Shown piece by piece: positions 1 to 8,771 of a stretch of DNA of 54,008 nucleotides. Under the pieces are notes generated by a model. It was not told where the DNA came from, did not search any database, and saw only the letters and a list, made by a program, of their open reading frames with translations. Positions within the stretch are counted from its first letter, which is position 1; every line of letters starts with the position of its first letter. The position numbers and the translations under genes are program-made. Source of the DNA: a bacterium (GTDB taxonomy: Bacteria > Joyebacterota > Joyebacteria > Joyebacterales > Joyebacteraceae); assembly GCA_029990205.1 (NCBI GenBank), contig JAPEKQ010000018.1, forward strand, positions 1-54,008. Direction: 5' to 3'.

Positions 1-13
1 GGTAAGACGTTGC

Positions 14-40
14 GTCCCGCCGGGAATGCGCCGGCAGGAC
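14..40 (-). terminator. Hairpin after the HD-domain gene
   Basis: On the minus strand a stem formed by GTCC-GCCGG and CCGGC-GGAC arms follows directly after the stop codon of the HD-domain gene. It is followed by only a weak T-containing stretch, so it is a possible intrinsic terminator rather than a clear one. Confidence 0.35.
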
Positions 41-706
41 CTACAGCAGACGGTTGTCGTTGACGAACAGCTCGTAGGTGCAGTTGAGGAAGTCACCCGC
101 ACGCCGCGAGACGATCATCCGCGACATGAAGATCTCGAAATACTCCATAACCTGCGAGATCTTCGTGTTGACCTTGAGGCTCAGCCGGATGATGCGCTCA
201 TCCGGAAGCACCTTCAGGTCGGACTTCTGGACCGCATAGTTGACACGGTCGTGGATATCGAACTTGATCATCGAGGGATTTCGGACCCTCGAACGGTGCA
301 CGTCCGCCTTATCCGCGAGAATGAGCGCCGCCGAGACGTTGTTGACCGGGTCGGCGTGCTCCTCGTGGTGGTTCCCGATAGCCGAGATGACCGTTGTGAT
401 CTCCTCGAGGTCCATCTCCCGCTCCCTGAGGAGCTGGAACGCGAGCTGGGCGCCGGACTGCGCGTGATCCTCGCGGTTGATGATGTTGCCAAGGTCGTGC
501 ATGTAGCCGGCGATGCCGGCGAGGTCCGCCTGGCGATGGTTGATCCCCAGGTCCTTGAGCAGCCTCTGCGCCGTCCGCCCGACCCACTTGCCGTGGCGCA
601 CACCGTGCTCGGTGTAGCCGACGATGCCGAGGTGGTCGTTGGCGGTGCGGAGCATCCCCGTGATCTCGGGGTCCTTCTGGATCTTGTTGAACGTTATCTT
701 TCCCAT
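41..706 (-). CDS. HD-domain phosphohydrolase
   Basis: A 221-residue soluble protein with the metal-binding HD-superfamily pattern: His38 (GVRHGKW), the His70-Asp71 doublet (YMHDLGN), His113-His114 (GNHHEE) and Asp132 (ADKADV). Such proteins hydrolyse phosphate mono- or diesters, often of nucleotides; the substrate cannot be read from the sequence. There is no signal peptide, membrane segment or sensory domain, so it is probably a stand-alone cytoplasmic enzyme. The ATG is preceded by GAGGTAGGAAC, a usable ribosome site. It has its own promoter and a 5' hairpin, so it need not depend on priA upstream. The fold assignment is firm; the reaction is unknown. Confidence 0.85.
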   Translation of the reverse strand: MGKITFNKIQKDPEITGMLRTANDHLGIVGYTEHGVRHGKWVGRTAQRLLKDLGINHRQADLAGIAGYMHDLGNIINREDHAQSGAQLAFQLLREREMDLEEITTVISAIGNHHEEHADPVNNVSAALILADKADVHRSRVRNPSMIKFDIHDRVNYAVQKSDLKVLPDERIIRLSLKVNTKISQVMEYFEIFMSRMIVSRRAGDFLNCTYELFVNDNRLL

Positions 707-731
707 GTTCCTACCTCTTTGCGAAAACCAT

Positions 732-753
732 GCCTGCCCGGGAGCGGGCAGGC
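732..753 (-). other. 5'-end hairpin of the HD gene transcript
   Basis: A perfect 9-bp stem (GCCTGCCCG / CGGGCAGGC, 4-nt loop) followed on the minus strand by ATGGTTTTC. It starts about 7 nt after the predicted -10 box, so it would form the very 5' end of the HD-gene mRNA. It may stabilise the mRNA, act as an attenuator, or terminate readthrough from priA. Confidence 0.45.
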
Positions 754-760
754 ACTATCC

Positions 761-789
761 AATCTACCTGAGCGCGGGCTCGCAGTCAA
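761..789 (-). promoter_or_regulatory. Sigma-70 type promoter for the HD gene
   Basis: On the minus strand TTGACT (784-789) and TAGATT (761-766) are separated by 17 bp, upstream of the HD-domain start codon at 706. The match is good at both boxes. Confidence 0.6.
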
Positions 790-835
790 GCTTTCGCGCA
801 TCGGGTCTGCTGTCAAGCGACTGCAGGGCAGTGAG

Positions 836-3307
836 TTACAGGAGGTCCATCGGGTCGACATCGACGGCGAGCTGGACCGTCGAGGGCAGGCTCAGCGCCT
901 TCTCCTGCTTGAGCGCCGCCGCCACGAGCGCTCGCGCGCTCCCGCCTCTCCCCCGAACGAGGACCTGCCAGCGGTAGACGCCCTTGATCCGCTCGATGGG
1001 CGCCGGGGCGGGTCCGAGCACCTCCGGAGCCGGGTCCGCCATCTGGTCGGCCCCCCGGTCGAGGAAGTCGGCCAGCCGGGCGGCGCTCTTCATCACGGCC
1101 TGCTCGTCGCGGCCGCGGACGATGATCGAGACCAGCCGCGAGAACGGCGGGTATCCGAGACCGAGCCCCTTCCGCTCCTCGGTCTCGCGCTCGAAGAACG
1201 GCCCGAACGCCTGCGCCCGGGCCATCGCGATCGTGTAGTGATCGGGCAGATATGTCTGGACCAGCACCTTCCCGCGCTCGTCGCCGCGGCCGGTCCGTCC
1301 CGCCACCTGCGTGAGAAGCTGGAAGGTCCGCTCGCCCGAGCGGAAGTCCGGAAGATTGAGCCCGACATCCGCTGCCACGACGCCGACGAGCCCGACCCCG
1401 GGGAAGTCGAGTCCCTTCGCGATCATCTGTGTCCCGAGGAGAATGTCGGTCTTCCCCTCCGCGAAATCCTTGAGGATGCGCCAGTGCGCGCCCTGTCTCC
1501 CGGTCGTGTCCTGGTCCATCCGTTCGACGACGGCCTCGGGGAAAAGCTCGCGGACGGCCAGCTCGACCCGCTGCGTCCCGGGAGCGCCGAACCGGAGGTT
1601 GCGGCTGTTGCACTCGGGACAGCGGTCGGGCGCGCGCCCGGTCTTCCCGCAGTAGTGACACCGCATCGATCGGTCGGTCGAATGATACGTCATCGAGACG
1701 TTGCAGTCGTCGCACCGCTCGGAGTGCCCGCAGTCCATGCACTGGATGAACGATGCGTACCCGCGCCGGTTGAGGAAGAGGATAACCTGCTTCCCCTCCT
1801 CCAGCGTCTCCTTCACCGCGTCGCGGAGCGCGCCGGAGAATGAGCCCTCGGAATCAACCGGTGTGAGTTCGCGCATGTCGACGATCTCCACCTCGGGAAG
1901 CGGCCCGGAGTCGATACGCTCGGGGAGCTCCACGAGGTCGAACTTGCCGTCGCGCGCGTTGAGGTAGCTCTCGAGGCTCGGGGTCGCCGTCCCGAGAATG
2001 ACGACGGAGCCTTCGAGCTTCGCGCGCATCGCAGCGACGTCGCGCGCGTGGTATCGCGGCGATTCGCCCTGCTTGTAGGTCCCCTCGTGCTCCTCGTCGA
2101 CGATGATGACGCCGAGATCGTGGACCGGCGCGAACACGGCCGACCGGGGGCCGACGACGATCTGGAAGCGGCCGTCCCGGATCGCGCGCCACGTATCGTA
2201 CCGTTCGCCGAGGGAGAGCCCGCTGTGAACCACAGCGACCTCTCCCTCGAACTGCGCGCGCATCCGCTGCACCATCTGCGGCGTCAGCGCGATCTCGGGG
2301 ACGAGCACGATGGCCCCGCGACCTGCGGCGCGCGCCGCCTCGACCGCTTCGACGTAGACGCGGGTCTTCCCGCTCCCCGTCACACCGTGGAGAAGCACGA
2401 CCCCGAACTCCTTCGTCTCCAGCCGCGCGTGAATGAGCTCGAGCGCGCGGGCCTGCTCGGGCTTGAGCGGCCCCTCCTCACGGAGCGCCCATCCCTCGAA
2501 ACCGGTGGAGACGCGGTCGCGCGTCCGTTCGTCCCGCTCGACCAGCCCGCGTTCGACGAGGCGTGCGGCGACCGTGGTGGCGAAACCGCGCGCCGCGAGT
2601 TCCGCCGTCGTCAGGACACCGTCCTCGGCCGCGGCCAGCTCCCGAAGCGCGCCCGCCTGCTTGGGAGCCCGCTTCTCGAGCATCGAAGCCTCGCCCTCGG
2701 CGTCCGTCGGGCTCACGGCGAGCCGCACGATGCCCTCGGTCACCTCTTCCACTCTCGGCTGGCGGACCCGCTCGACGAGTTCGACGTATCCGGCGCTGCG
2801 GAGCGCCATCACGTCGGCGCTCCCGCCCCGCGGGATGCCGGCCTCCCGGTTGACGATGCCGAGGCTGGCCTCGTCGCGTTCGGCGAGCACCTCGAGGATG
2901 CGGCGGCGCCGCTCCGTCATCCCGCCGTCGCCCGACTCGAGCGTCTCGCGTCCCTCGTCGGTGATCCGGGCGAACCGGCGGCTCTCCATGTTGATGCCCG
3001 GCGGGAGCGCGGTGCGGAGCACTTCGCCCCACGAGGCGAGGTAGTAGTCGCCGATCCACCGCGTGAGCTCGATCATGTTCGCGTCGACGACGGGCTCGAC
3101 GTCGAGCACGTCGATGATCGGCTTGACCCGCTCGACCTCCGCGGAGTCCGCGACACCGACCACGAACCCGGTGACCTTCCGGTTGCCGAACGGCACCAGG
3201 ACTCGCACACCAAGCGTGGCCGCGTCCTCGAGCGGTTCGGGAACCGAGTAGGTGAATGTGCCGGTGACGGGCAGCGGGACCGCTACCTCGACGAATCGCT
3301 CCGGCAT
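836..3307 (-). CDS. priA: Primosomal helicase PriA
   Basis: An 823-residue protein that restarts stalled replication forks as a 3'-5' DNA helicase. The N-terminal 3'-DNA-binding region (about 1-105) begins with the family pattern VEVAVPLP. Walker A is HGVTGSGKT (307-315), and the DEEH box is at about 404-407. A cluster of eight cysteines between about 522 and 565, in CxxC pairs, forms the usual two-zinc insertion. The stretch between about 110 and 280 is longer than in E. coli PriA, giving a total length nearer 820 than 730. The ATG has GGAGG upstream. It is the fifth of six genes running on this strand, 78 nt after tsaD. Confidence 0.97.
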   Translation of the reverse strand: MPERFVEVAVPLPVTGTFTYSVPEPLEDAATLGVRVLVPFGNRKVTGFVVGVADSAEVERVKPIIDVLDVEPVVDANMIELTRWIGDYYLASWGEVLRTALPPGINMESRRFARITDEGRETLESGDGGMTERRRRILEVLAERDEASLGIVNREAGIPRGGSADVMALRSAGYVELVERVRQPRVEEVTEGIVRLAVSPTDAEGEASMLEKRAPKQAGALRELAAAEDGVLTTAELAARGFATTVAARLVERGLVERDERTRDRVSTGFEGWALREEGPLKPEQARALELIHARLETKEFGVVLLHGVTGSGKTRVYVEAVEAARAAGRGAIVLVPEIALTPQMVQRMRAQFEGEVAVVHSGLSLGERYDTWRAIRDGRFQIVVGPRSAVFAPVHDLGVIIVDEEHEGTYKQGESPRYHARDVAAMRAKLEGSVVILGTATPSLESYLNARDGKFDLVELPERIDSGPLPEVEIVDMRELTPVDSEGSFSGALRDAVKETLEEGKQVILFLNRRGYASFIQCMDCGHSERCDDCNVSMTYHSTDRSMRCHYCGKTGRAPDRCPECNSRNLRFGAPGTQRVELAVRELFPEAVVERMDQDTTGRQGAHWRILKDFAEGKTDILLGTQMIAKGLDFPGVGLVGVVAADVGLNLPDFRSGERTFQLLTQVAGRTGRGDERGKVLVQTYLPDHYTIAMARAQAFGPFFERETEERKGLGLGYPPFSRLVSIIVRGRDEQAVMKSAARLADFLDRGADQMADPAPEVLGPAPAPIERIKGVYRWQVLVRGRGGSARALVAAALKQEKALSLPSTVQLAVDVDPMDLL

Positions 3308-3340
3308 CGGGTGGTCCTCCAGGGGTGTGTTGGCCTCTAC

Positions 3341-3381
3341 GAGGTGCCGTCCTCTGCGAGGTGCCGTCCTCTGCGAGGTGC
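3341..3381. repeat. 17-bp tandem repeat, 2.4 copies
   Basis: The unit GAGGTGCCGTCCTCTGC occurs at 3341-3357 and 3358-3374, with a further partial copy to 3381. It fills the gap between tsaD and priA and ends just short of the tsaD stop codon. It is probably replication slippage. Confidence 0.9.
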
Positions 3382-3385
3382 TGTG

Positions 3386-4411
3386 CTACGCGGTTCCTTC
3401 GCGTCCGGCCCGTGCGTCCTCGCGCGACGCGCTCACGTCGAGATCGAGACCGCTGGTGATACCGCGGTCAAGGAGCGCCTGACCGACGGCGGCCACGACC
3501 GCTCCGTTGTCGGTGCAGAGCGAGCGGGCCGGGATGACGACATCGAGCCCCGCGCGTTCGGCCGCCTCTGTGAGGCGCTCGCGGAGATGCGTGTTCGCCG
3601 CCACGCCGCCTCCGAGCGCCACGGTTGGAACTCCTGCCTCCGCCGCCGCCCACATCGTCTTGGTGACGAGCGCGTCGACGACGGCCTCCTGGAAGCTCGC
3701 AAGGAAGTCGGTGAACTCCTGACCCTCCGGACGCCCGCCCCGGTCCTCCACGGCGTACCGCACGGCGGTCTTGAGTCCCGAGAAGCTGAAGTCGAAGTTG
3801 CCGCGCTGCATCATCGCGCGCGGGAAGTCGAACGCCTTCGGGTTCCCTCCCCTGGCGAGCTTCTCGATGGCGGGGCCCGCCGGATAGTCCAGCCCCAGCA
3901 GCTTCCCCACCTTGTCGAACGCCTCGCCGGATGCGTCGTCGCGGGTCCGACCGAGCGTCGTGTACCGACCCCAGTCCTTCACGAGGATGAGCTCGGTGTG
4001 CCCGCCGGACGCCACGAGACAGATCGCGGGGAGCCGCATCTCCGGCCTCTCCAGCCGGGCCGCGAACACGTGGGCCTCGATGTGATCGACGCCGACGAGA
4101 GGAATGCCAAGCGAGTACGCCAGGGCCTTCGCGTATGACGCGCCGACGAGCAGACATCCGACGAGACCGGGACGGCTCGTGACCGCGACGGCCTCGAGGT
4201 CGGAAGCCTCCTTGCCGGCGTCCTCGATCGCCTTCTCAACGATGGGCGCGATCAGACGGATGTGCGCGCGCGAGGCGTGCTCGGGGACGACGCCGCCGAA
4301 CTCCGCGTGGATAGCCTGTGAGGCGACCACGCTCGAAAGAATGTCGCGGCCATCCAGGAGAAGGGCCGCGGCGGTCTCGTCACACGATGTGTCGATCCCA
4401 AGGACAAGCAT
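3386..4411 (-). CDS. tsaD: tRNA threonylcarbamoyladenosine transferase TsaD
   Basis: A 341-residue ASKHA-fold protein that transfers the threonylcarbamoyl group to A37 of ANN-decoding tRNAs with TsaB and TsaE. It starts with the family signature LGIDTSCDETAAA, carries the metal-binding HxxxH motif (VDHIEAH near residue 110) and the conserved VASGGHTEL and DNGAVVA stretches. Length is typical. The start follows the YbbR-gene stop by 4 nt, with CTGGAG as ribosome site inside the end of that gene, so the two are very likely co-translated. A short extension after SGLDLDVSA is not conserved. Confidence 0.97.
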   Translation of the reverse strand: MLVLGIDTSCDETAAALLLDGRDILSSVVASQAIHAEFGGVVPEHASRAHIRLIAPIVEKAIEDAGKEASDLEAVAVTSRPGLVGCLLVGASYAKALAYSLGIPLVGVDHIEAHVFAARLERPEMRLPAICLVASGGHTELILVKDWGRYTTLGRTRDDASGEAFDKVGKLLGLDYPAGPAIEKLARGGNPKAFDFPRAMMQRGNFDFSFSGLKTAVRYAVEDRGGRPEGQEFTDFLASFQEAVVDALVTKTMWAAAEAGVPTVALGGGVAANTHLRERLTEAAERAGLDVVIPARSLCTDNGAVVAAVGQALLDRGITSGLDLDVSASREDARAGREGTA

Positions 4412-4415
4412 GGGC

Positions 4416-5345
4416 TTACTCCAGAGTCACTGTGAACCGCACGGGTGTCACCTGCTCGATCACCACACCTTCGGGCGTCTCGAGGTCGGGCACGAGCTCG
4501 TGCACGCCGCGCGGGAGCCCGCGCGCGTCCACCGTCGCCGTGATGTCGTCCGACCCGAGATTGTGGACGCGGTGCTCCGGTCCCGTGACCTGCGCGTTGT
4601 AGACCATCGGCGAGACCGTCGCCGAGAGCCCGGGCTCGTGCAGGAACGTCACGGGGAGTCCCTCGACGGTCACCGCCCGCGTCCCTTCGATCTCGACGGC
4701 CACCCGGACGTCCCGCGGCACGGCGTGGAGGTTCCAGGCCCCGTCGAACACGACGGGTCTCGCCGCTTCGACGCGGGCGCGACGCCCGGCGATGTTCAGC
4801 GGCGCGGTGCTCACGGTCGACAGCTCGGAGATGACGGACATGGGACCGTAGACGTCGACCGAATCGGGCATGCTCTGCGGGGTCCCGAGTACGAAGTATC
4901 CGCTCGGGAGCTCTCCCTCCGTCGCCGCCGTCACCGCCACGGAGCGCTCGGAGAGCGTGTCGATGTCGAGGTCCAGGCTCTTCGGGGACCGCACCTCGGT
5001 CACGTAGACGCCGGCGTTCCGAGGCAGCACGACATCCGCTGGCGAGAGGCTCACACGGAGTGCGCGTCCCGGCTCCGCATCGGTCATGTCGATGAACGCG
5101 TACGTGTCACCCATGAACGCGAGCTTGAGAATCTCCTTGTTCGGTCCGGAGAGCACGACCTGGACGGTCTCCGGAACCTGTTCGACGGTCGTCACACCCT
5201 CGGGGATGTTCCGCAGGACCAGGGGCACGTCGGTGAGACGTATCCCCTCCTGCTCTCCCTTGGCGAACGCCCAGAGGACGAGCGCAAGGATGACGGCCGC
5301 GATCTTGACCGGGATGTTGTTGGTGATGGCTCGTGCTGTGAGCAC
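4416..5345 (-). CDS. YbbR-domain membrane-anchored protein
   Basis: A 309-residue protein with one N-terminal membrane segment (NNIPVKIAAVILALVLWAF) and an extracytoplasmic part made of YbbR-like repeats (for example DVPLVLRNIPEGVTTVE near the start). YbbR proteins (CdaR in Firmicutes) regulate the diadenylate cyclase CdaA, but no cdaA or glmM lies beside it here, so that role is not supported by context. Several GTG codons could serve as start; GTG at 5345 is chosen because GGAGG lies 7 nt upstream. GTG at 5348 or 5375 are alternatives. It sits between the amidase and tsaD. Confidence 0.8.
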   Translation of the reverse strand: MLTARAITNNIPVKIAAVILALVLWAFAKGEQEGIRLTDVPLVLRNIPEGVTTVEQVPETVQVVLSGPNKEILKLAFMGDTYAFIDMTDAEPGRALRVSLSPADVVLPRNAGVYVTEVRSPKSLDLDIDTLSERSVAVTAATEGELPSGYFVLGTPQSMPDSVDVYGPMSVISELSTVSTAPLNIAGRRARVEAARPVVFDGAWNLHAVPRDVRVAVEIEGTRAVTVEGLPVTFLHEPGLSATVSPMVYNAQVTGPEHRVHNLGSDDITATVDARGLPRGVHELVPDLETPEGVVIEQVTPVRFTVTLE

Positions 5346-5406
5346 CACGTATCCTCCGTCTTGCGTACCCGACACGCGGCCGCGATCACCGCGGCCCGGC
5401 GTGCCG

Positions 5407-6747
5407 CTACGTCCCCGACACGTTCAGCTTCTGTCCGACATAGATCGTGCAGTCATCCGCCAGGTCATTGATGTTCCTGAGCTCCGCGACGCTCTTGCCG
5501 TAGCGACGCGCGATACTCCACAGCGTCTCCCCGGGCGCCACCTCGTGGGTGCCGTCGGGCGCCGCCGCCACGGGCGCGTACGCCACGAAGTACCCGTCGA
5601 TGGCCTCGGCGAGCGCCTCGGCGTACTGCTGACGGTAATCCGCGCGCTTGAGCTTGGCGACGTCCTTGTTGTTCGAGAGGAATCCTACCTCGACCAGCAC
5701 TGACGGCATCGCGAGCGACTTGAGCACTACGAACCCGGCGCGCTTCGTGTGCACGGGTCCGAGTCCCTCCTCGGTCAGCTCTCCGTTGATGAACGACGCC
5801 AGATGCATGCTCTTCTGCATCCGGTCGCCCATCTTGAGATCGACCAGAATGGCCAGCACGTCATCGCCCGTCTCGGGCGTGACGCCCCCCACGATGTCGG
5901 CCGCGTTCTCCCTGTCGGCCAGTTCGCGCGCCGTCTGATCGCTTGCCCCGCGGTCCGAGACCGTGAAGACCTCCGTACCCGTCGCCCGACGGTTCGGGGC
6001 CGAGTTGCCGTGGATGCTGATGAAGAGGTCGCCGTTCCACGCGGACGCGAGCTCCTTGCGCTTCCTCAGACTGACGTAGTAGTCGCCACCGCGGGTCAGC
6101 TTCGCCTCACACCCCTCCTGCTCTCCGAGGATCGCGGCAAGCCTCCGCGCGATGTCGAGCACGACGTCCTTCTCCATGAGCTCGCCGTTGCCGAGCGTTC
6201 CGGGGTCCTCACCGCCATGCCCGGCATCGATGACGACGACACGGTGCGAGAGCGGGCGGTCCGCGATCTCGCGCGCGGACTCGATCCTGGGATCGGCGTC
6301 GCGGAAGACATCGATAACGACGCGGTGCGGCTTGCCCGCGTACGGCAGCAGCGGAAAGACGTTGTACTCGGACGCCTTGGTGAGATCGAGCACGACCTGG
6401 GCGCCACCGTCGAGTTCGTTCACGCGAACCCGTTCTACGAGTCCGTCACCGACGGGCGTCACGGCGACCGGTCCGTCGAGCGAGGCGTTCTTGACGAGCA
6501 CGACCACGCGGTCGGGGTCTCGCCTCGTCCCGGCGTCGTACTCGACCGACCCGGTCATGTCGATGACGATGCGCGTGTGGTCGGGCGCCGTCCAGAATCG
6601 GATGGCCGTCAGCGACTCGTCGGCGACAGCCTGTCCGGCCAGCGCGACCATGAGGAACGCTGCCGACAGGACCAGCGCGGCGGATGCGCGCAGCGGTCGC
6701 CCGCCGCCGGATGGCGTGCGGAGAAGCAAGGATGGACCAGCTCGCAT
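5407..6747 (-). CDS. N-acetylmuramoyl-L-alanine amidase (AMIN, amidase_3, LysM)
   Basis: A 446-residue exported cell-wall hydrolase. It has a signal peptide (about 1-45, ending near GQAVADES), an AMIN domain (ALTAIRFW-like start, targeting to peptidoglycan or the secretion/division machinery), a zinc amidase_3 domain with VVIDAGHGGEDPG, ISIHGNS and VEVGFLSN, and a C-terminal LysM repeat (VAPGETLWSIARRYGKSV) that binds peptidoglycan. This is the AmiC-type domain order with an added LysM. The open frame extends further upstream, but ATG 6747 has AGGAG 8 nt before it and starts a normal signal peptide. It cleaves the amide between muramic acid and the stem peptide, probably at division. Confidence 0.93.
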   Translation of the reverse strand: MRAGPSLLLRTPSGGGRPLRASAALVLSAAFLMVALAGQAVADESLTAIRFWTAPDHTRIVIDMTGSVEYDAGTRRDPDRVVVLVKNASLDGPVAVTPVGDGLVERVRVNELDGGAQVVLDLTKASEYNVFPLLPYAGKPHRVVIDVFRDADPRIESAREIADRPLSHRVVVIDAGHGGEDPGTLGNGELMEKDVVLDIARRLAAILGEQEGCEAKLTRGGDYYVSLRKRKELASAWNGDLFISIHGNSAPNRRATGTEVFTVSDRGASDQTARELADRENAADIVGGVTPETGDDVLAILVDLKMGDRMQKSMHLASFINGELTEEGLGPVHTKRAGFVVLKSLAMPSVLVEVGFLSNNKDVAKLKRADYRQQYAEALAEAIDGYFVAYAPVAAAPDGTHEVAPGETLWSIARRYGKSVAELRNINDLADDCTIYVGQKLNVSGT

Positions 6748-6811
6748 TGGAGCGTCTCCTCGAACTTTCGCCGGACGGGGCTTCCGGAGTACGGCCCACA
6801 ATGTACACATC

Positions 6812-7261
6812 TCACGACGATTTGTCGAGCCAGTCTTCTTCAGATTCGATCGAGATGCCGTTTCCGGCGAGAAGCGCCGCCGCAACGCCCATTCCGGGGC
6901 GAAGTTCCCCCTCGAGCGTGACGCTCCGGCACCCGCAGGATGGGCTTCGGTCCTTCAGGATGGCGCGCGTGGCCCCCGCGGTCCGCGCCAGCTTGAGGGT
7001 CTCCTCGGCGCCGCGCACGAACTGAGCGGTCACATCGTCACCCGACTCGGTGACGACCCGCGCGGTCCCGGCAAGCACGGCCCCGCCGTCCCCGCCCGCG
7101 AAGTATGCAGGCGGCCGCGGCGTCGGCAGACCACCGAGCTGCTCGGGACAGACAGGGATCGCCTCTCCCCGCTCCACGAGCTCTCTGACCGCGGTGACGA
7201 GATTGTCATCGCCCTTGTAGCGTGTGCACAGGCCGACGAGACATGCGCTGACGATGATCAA
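6812..7261 (-). CDS. DUF523 family protein
   Basis: A 149-residue cytoplasmic protein matching the DUF523 family from end to end: it begins VSACLVGLCTRYKGDDN, continues with VPVCPEQLGGLPTPRPP-like text and has the conserved KDRSPSCG motif. The Cys residues (SACLVG, VCPEQ, SCGCRS) suggest a metal or Fe-S site, but no function is established. The start is TTG at 7261, with GAGAGGTGC upstream; there is no better ATG. The amidase gene follows 64 nt downstream. Confidence 0.9.
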   Translation of the reverse strand: MIIVSACLVGLCTRYKGDDNLVTAVRELVERGEAIPVCPEQLGGLPTPRPPAYFAGGDGGAVLAGTARVVTESGDDVTAQFVRGAEETLKLARTAGATRAILKDRSPSCGCRSVTLEGELRPGMGVAAALLAGNGISIESEEDWLDKSS

Positions 7262-7355
7262 GACCGCACCTCTCAGTGTGTGGGCGTGTCAGTCGTGGTT
7301 GGGTTCGATGGTGGTCGGATGCCGCGCAACGGTGGTGCGAGACCGCGTCCGGTGA

Positions 7356-8693
7356 TCAGATGCCGCGCTTCGACGGTGCGGCGCCCGAACGCTGGAACAC
7401 GATGGCGGGATTCACAAGGTAGCGCTCGGCGGCCACCCTGAGCTGTTCCACGGTCACCGCTTCGGTGTCGGCGATGTAGGTGTCGCAGCAGTCGATCGGG
7501 AGACCGAGGAAGTAGTCGCGCGCGATGCTCGACGCCTTCTCGGCGTTCCGCTGCATCCGCAGCGCAAAGCTGGCGATGACGTACTCCTTCGCGCGCTCGA
7601 GTTCGTCCGCGTCGGGCGGGTCGGTCTTGATGCGCTCGATCTCCTCGAGCATCCCCGTGACCGCCTCCGAGTCGGACGCTCCCATGGCGTAGACGATCAG
7701 CCGCACCTGCTCAACACGGTGACTGGCGAAAGCGCCGGTCGAACTGATGACGACATCCTGGGACTCGTCGAGCATCCGGTAGAGTCTCGATTCCGTACCC
7801 GCTCCAAGGACCGCCATGAGCACGCGGAGCGCCGCCAGGTCGTCGGTCTCCGACGGACGCGGCCCCGCGAATCCGATCTGAACGAACCCGGGCCGCTCGC
7901 CGCCGTAGAGCTTCCTCACGGTCTGCGACGTGCGCTCGGGGACCGGGATCGGCGCCGGTTCCACGGTCGGACCGTCGTACGGCGCGAACGCGTCCTCGAG
8001 ACGGGCCAGCGTGGGCTCGGGTGTCAGGTCACCGACGGCAACGACGATGGTGTTGGACGGCGAGTAGTACTCCCCGTAGAACTCCTCAACATCGCCGATC
8101 ACCACGGCATCCATGCCCTCGGGCGTTCCGAGCGGCGTGTGCTCGTACGGGTGGTCGTCGTACAGCATCGCCGTCACGGCGTGGTACGCGTACTTCCAGT
8201 CGTCGGCGATCTCACCTTCGTACGAATCGAGCGCGACCTTCTTCTCGTGCTCGAGACGATCGACGAGGAACACCGGCTCACTCAGCGCGGTCGCTGCCAT
8301 GTCGACGATGTAGTCGAAACGGGACTCGTGGCCGGTCATGATGATCTCGGCGGTGTCCTCGGAGGTCAGACACTTCAGCTCGACACCCTGGCCCGAGAGA
8401 TCGTCATAGATCTCGTCCCAGGACGTCTCGGCGAGACCCTCGAAGAAGAGCTCGTTGGTGATCTGCGCGAGTCCTTCCAGACCCTCCGGATCGTACTTCG
8501 ACCCTGCACCGACCATCACGGAGAGAGCGACGGTCCGGCTCCACTGATTCGGCAGCACGACGAGCGTGAGACCGTCATCGAGAACCACGTGCTGGATCTC
8601 GGCCGACGCGGCGCACACGAGCGCGATGAGCACGAGCACGGCCGCCGCCGTGGTCCACGTGTGTCTCGTCGTGCGTGTCGGTCTGTCAGTCAT
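7356..8693 (-). CDS. Secreted M16-family protein without zinc motif
   Basis: A 445-residue protein with a signal peptide (cleavage near CAASA-EI) and the two-lobe M16/insulinase fold (LDDGLTLVVLPN, VGAGSKYDPEGLEGLAQ, then SPSNTIVVAVGD). The catalytic HxxEH expected after GLA is replaced: the sequence reads GLAQITNELFF, and the third ligand region reads LDSYEGE instead of xxEEI. It is therefore probably not a peptidase by itself. It lies 78 nt downstream of a second M16 protein, also without the motif. The pair may form a structural clamp or act with an active partner encoded elsewhere. Confidence 0.88.
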   Translation of the reverse strand: MTDRPTRTTRHTWTTAAAVLVLIALVCAASAEIQHVVLDDGLTLVVLPNQWSRTVALSVMVGAGSKYDPEGLEGLAQITNELFFEGLAETSWDEIYDDLSGQGVELKCLTSEDTAEIIMTGHESRFDYIVDMAATALSEPVFLVDRLEHEKKVALDSYEGEIADDWKYAYHAVTAMLYDDHPYEHTPLGTPEGMDAVVIGDVEEFYGEYYSPSNTIVVAVGDLTPEPTLARLEDAFAPYDGPTVEPAPIPVPERTSQTVRKLYGGERPGFVQIGFAGPRPSETDDLAALRVLMAVLGAGTESRLYRMLDESQDVVISSTGAFASHRVEQVRLIVYAMGASDSEAVTGMLEEIERIKTDPPDADELERAKEYVIASFALRMQRNAEKASSIARDYFLGLPIDCCDTYIADTEAVTVEQLRVAAERYLVNPAIVFQRSGAAPSKRGI

Positions 8694-8771
8694 CGTGTTG
8701 CTCTCCTGGTCATCGTGGCGCTTTCAGCGGATGGCTCCACTCCCGGCGCGCGAGGCGCTCTCGGTGCCGGG

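Noticed and set aside
26-1843. Long plus-strand open frames opposite priA and the HD gene
   Set aside because: They are antisense shadows in GC-rich DNA; the minus-strand frames carry clear PriA and HD motifs, and the shadow translations show only Arg/Pro/Asp-rich low-complexity text.
2048-4138. 696-codon plus-strand frame opposite priA and tsaD
   Set aside because: Spans two recognisable genes on the other strand and has no domain or ribosome site.
4416-5345. Assigning the YbbR protein as regulator of cyclic di-AMP synthesis
   Set aside because: No cdaA or glmM is adjacent, and YbbR domains occur without them.
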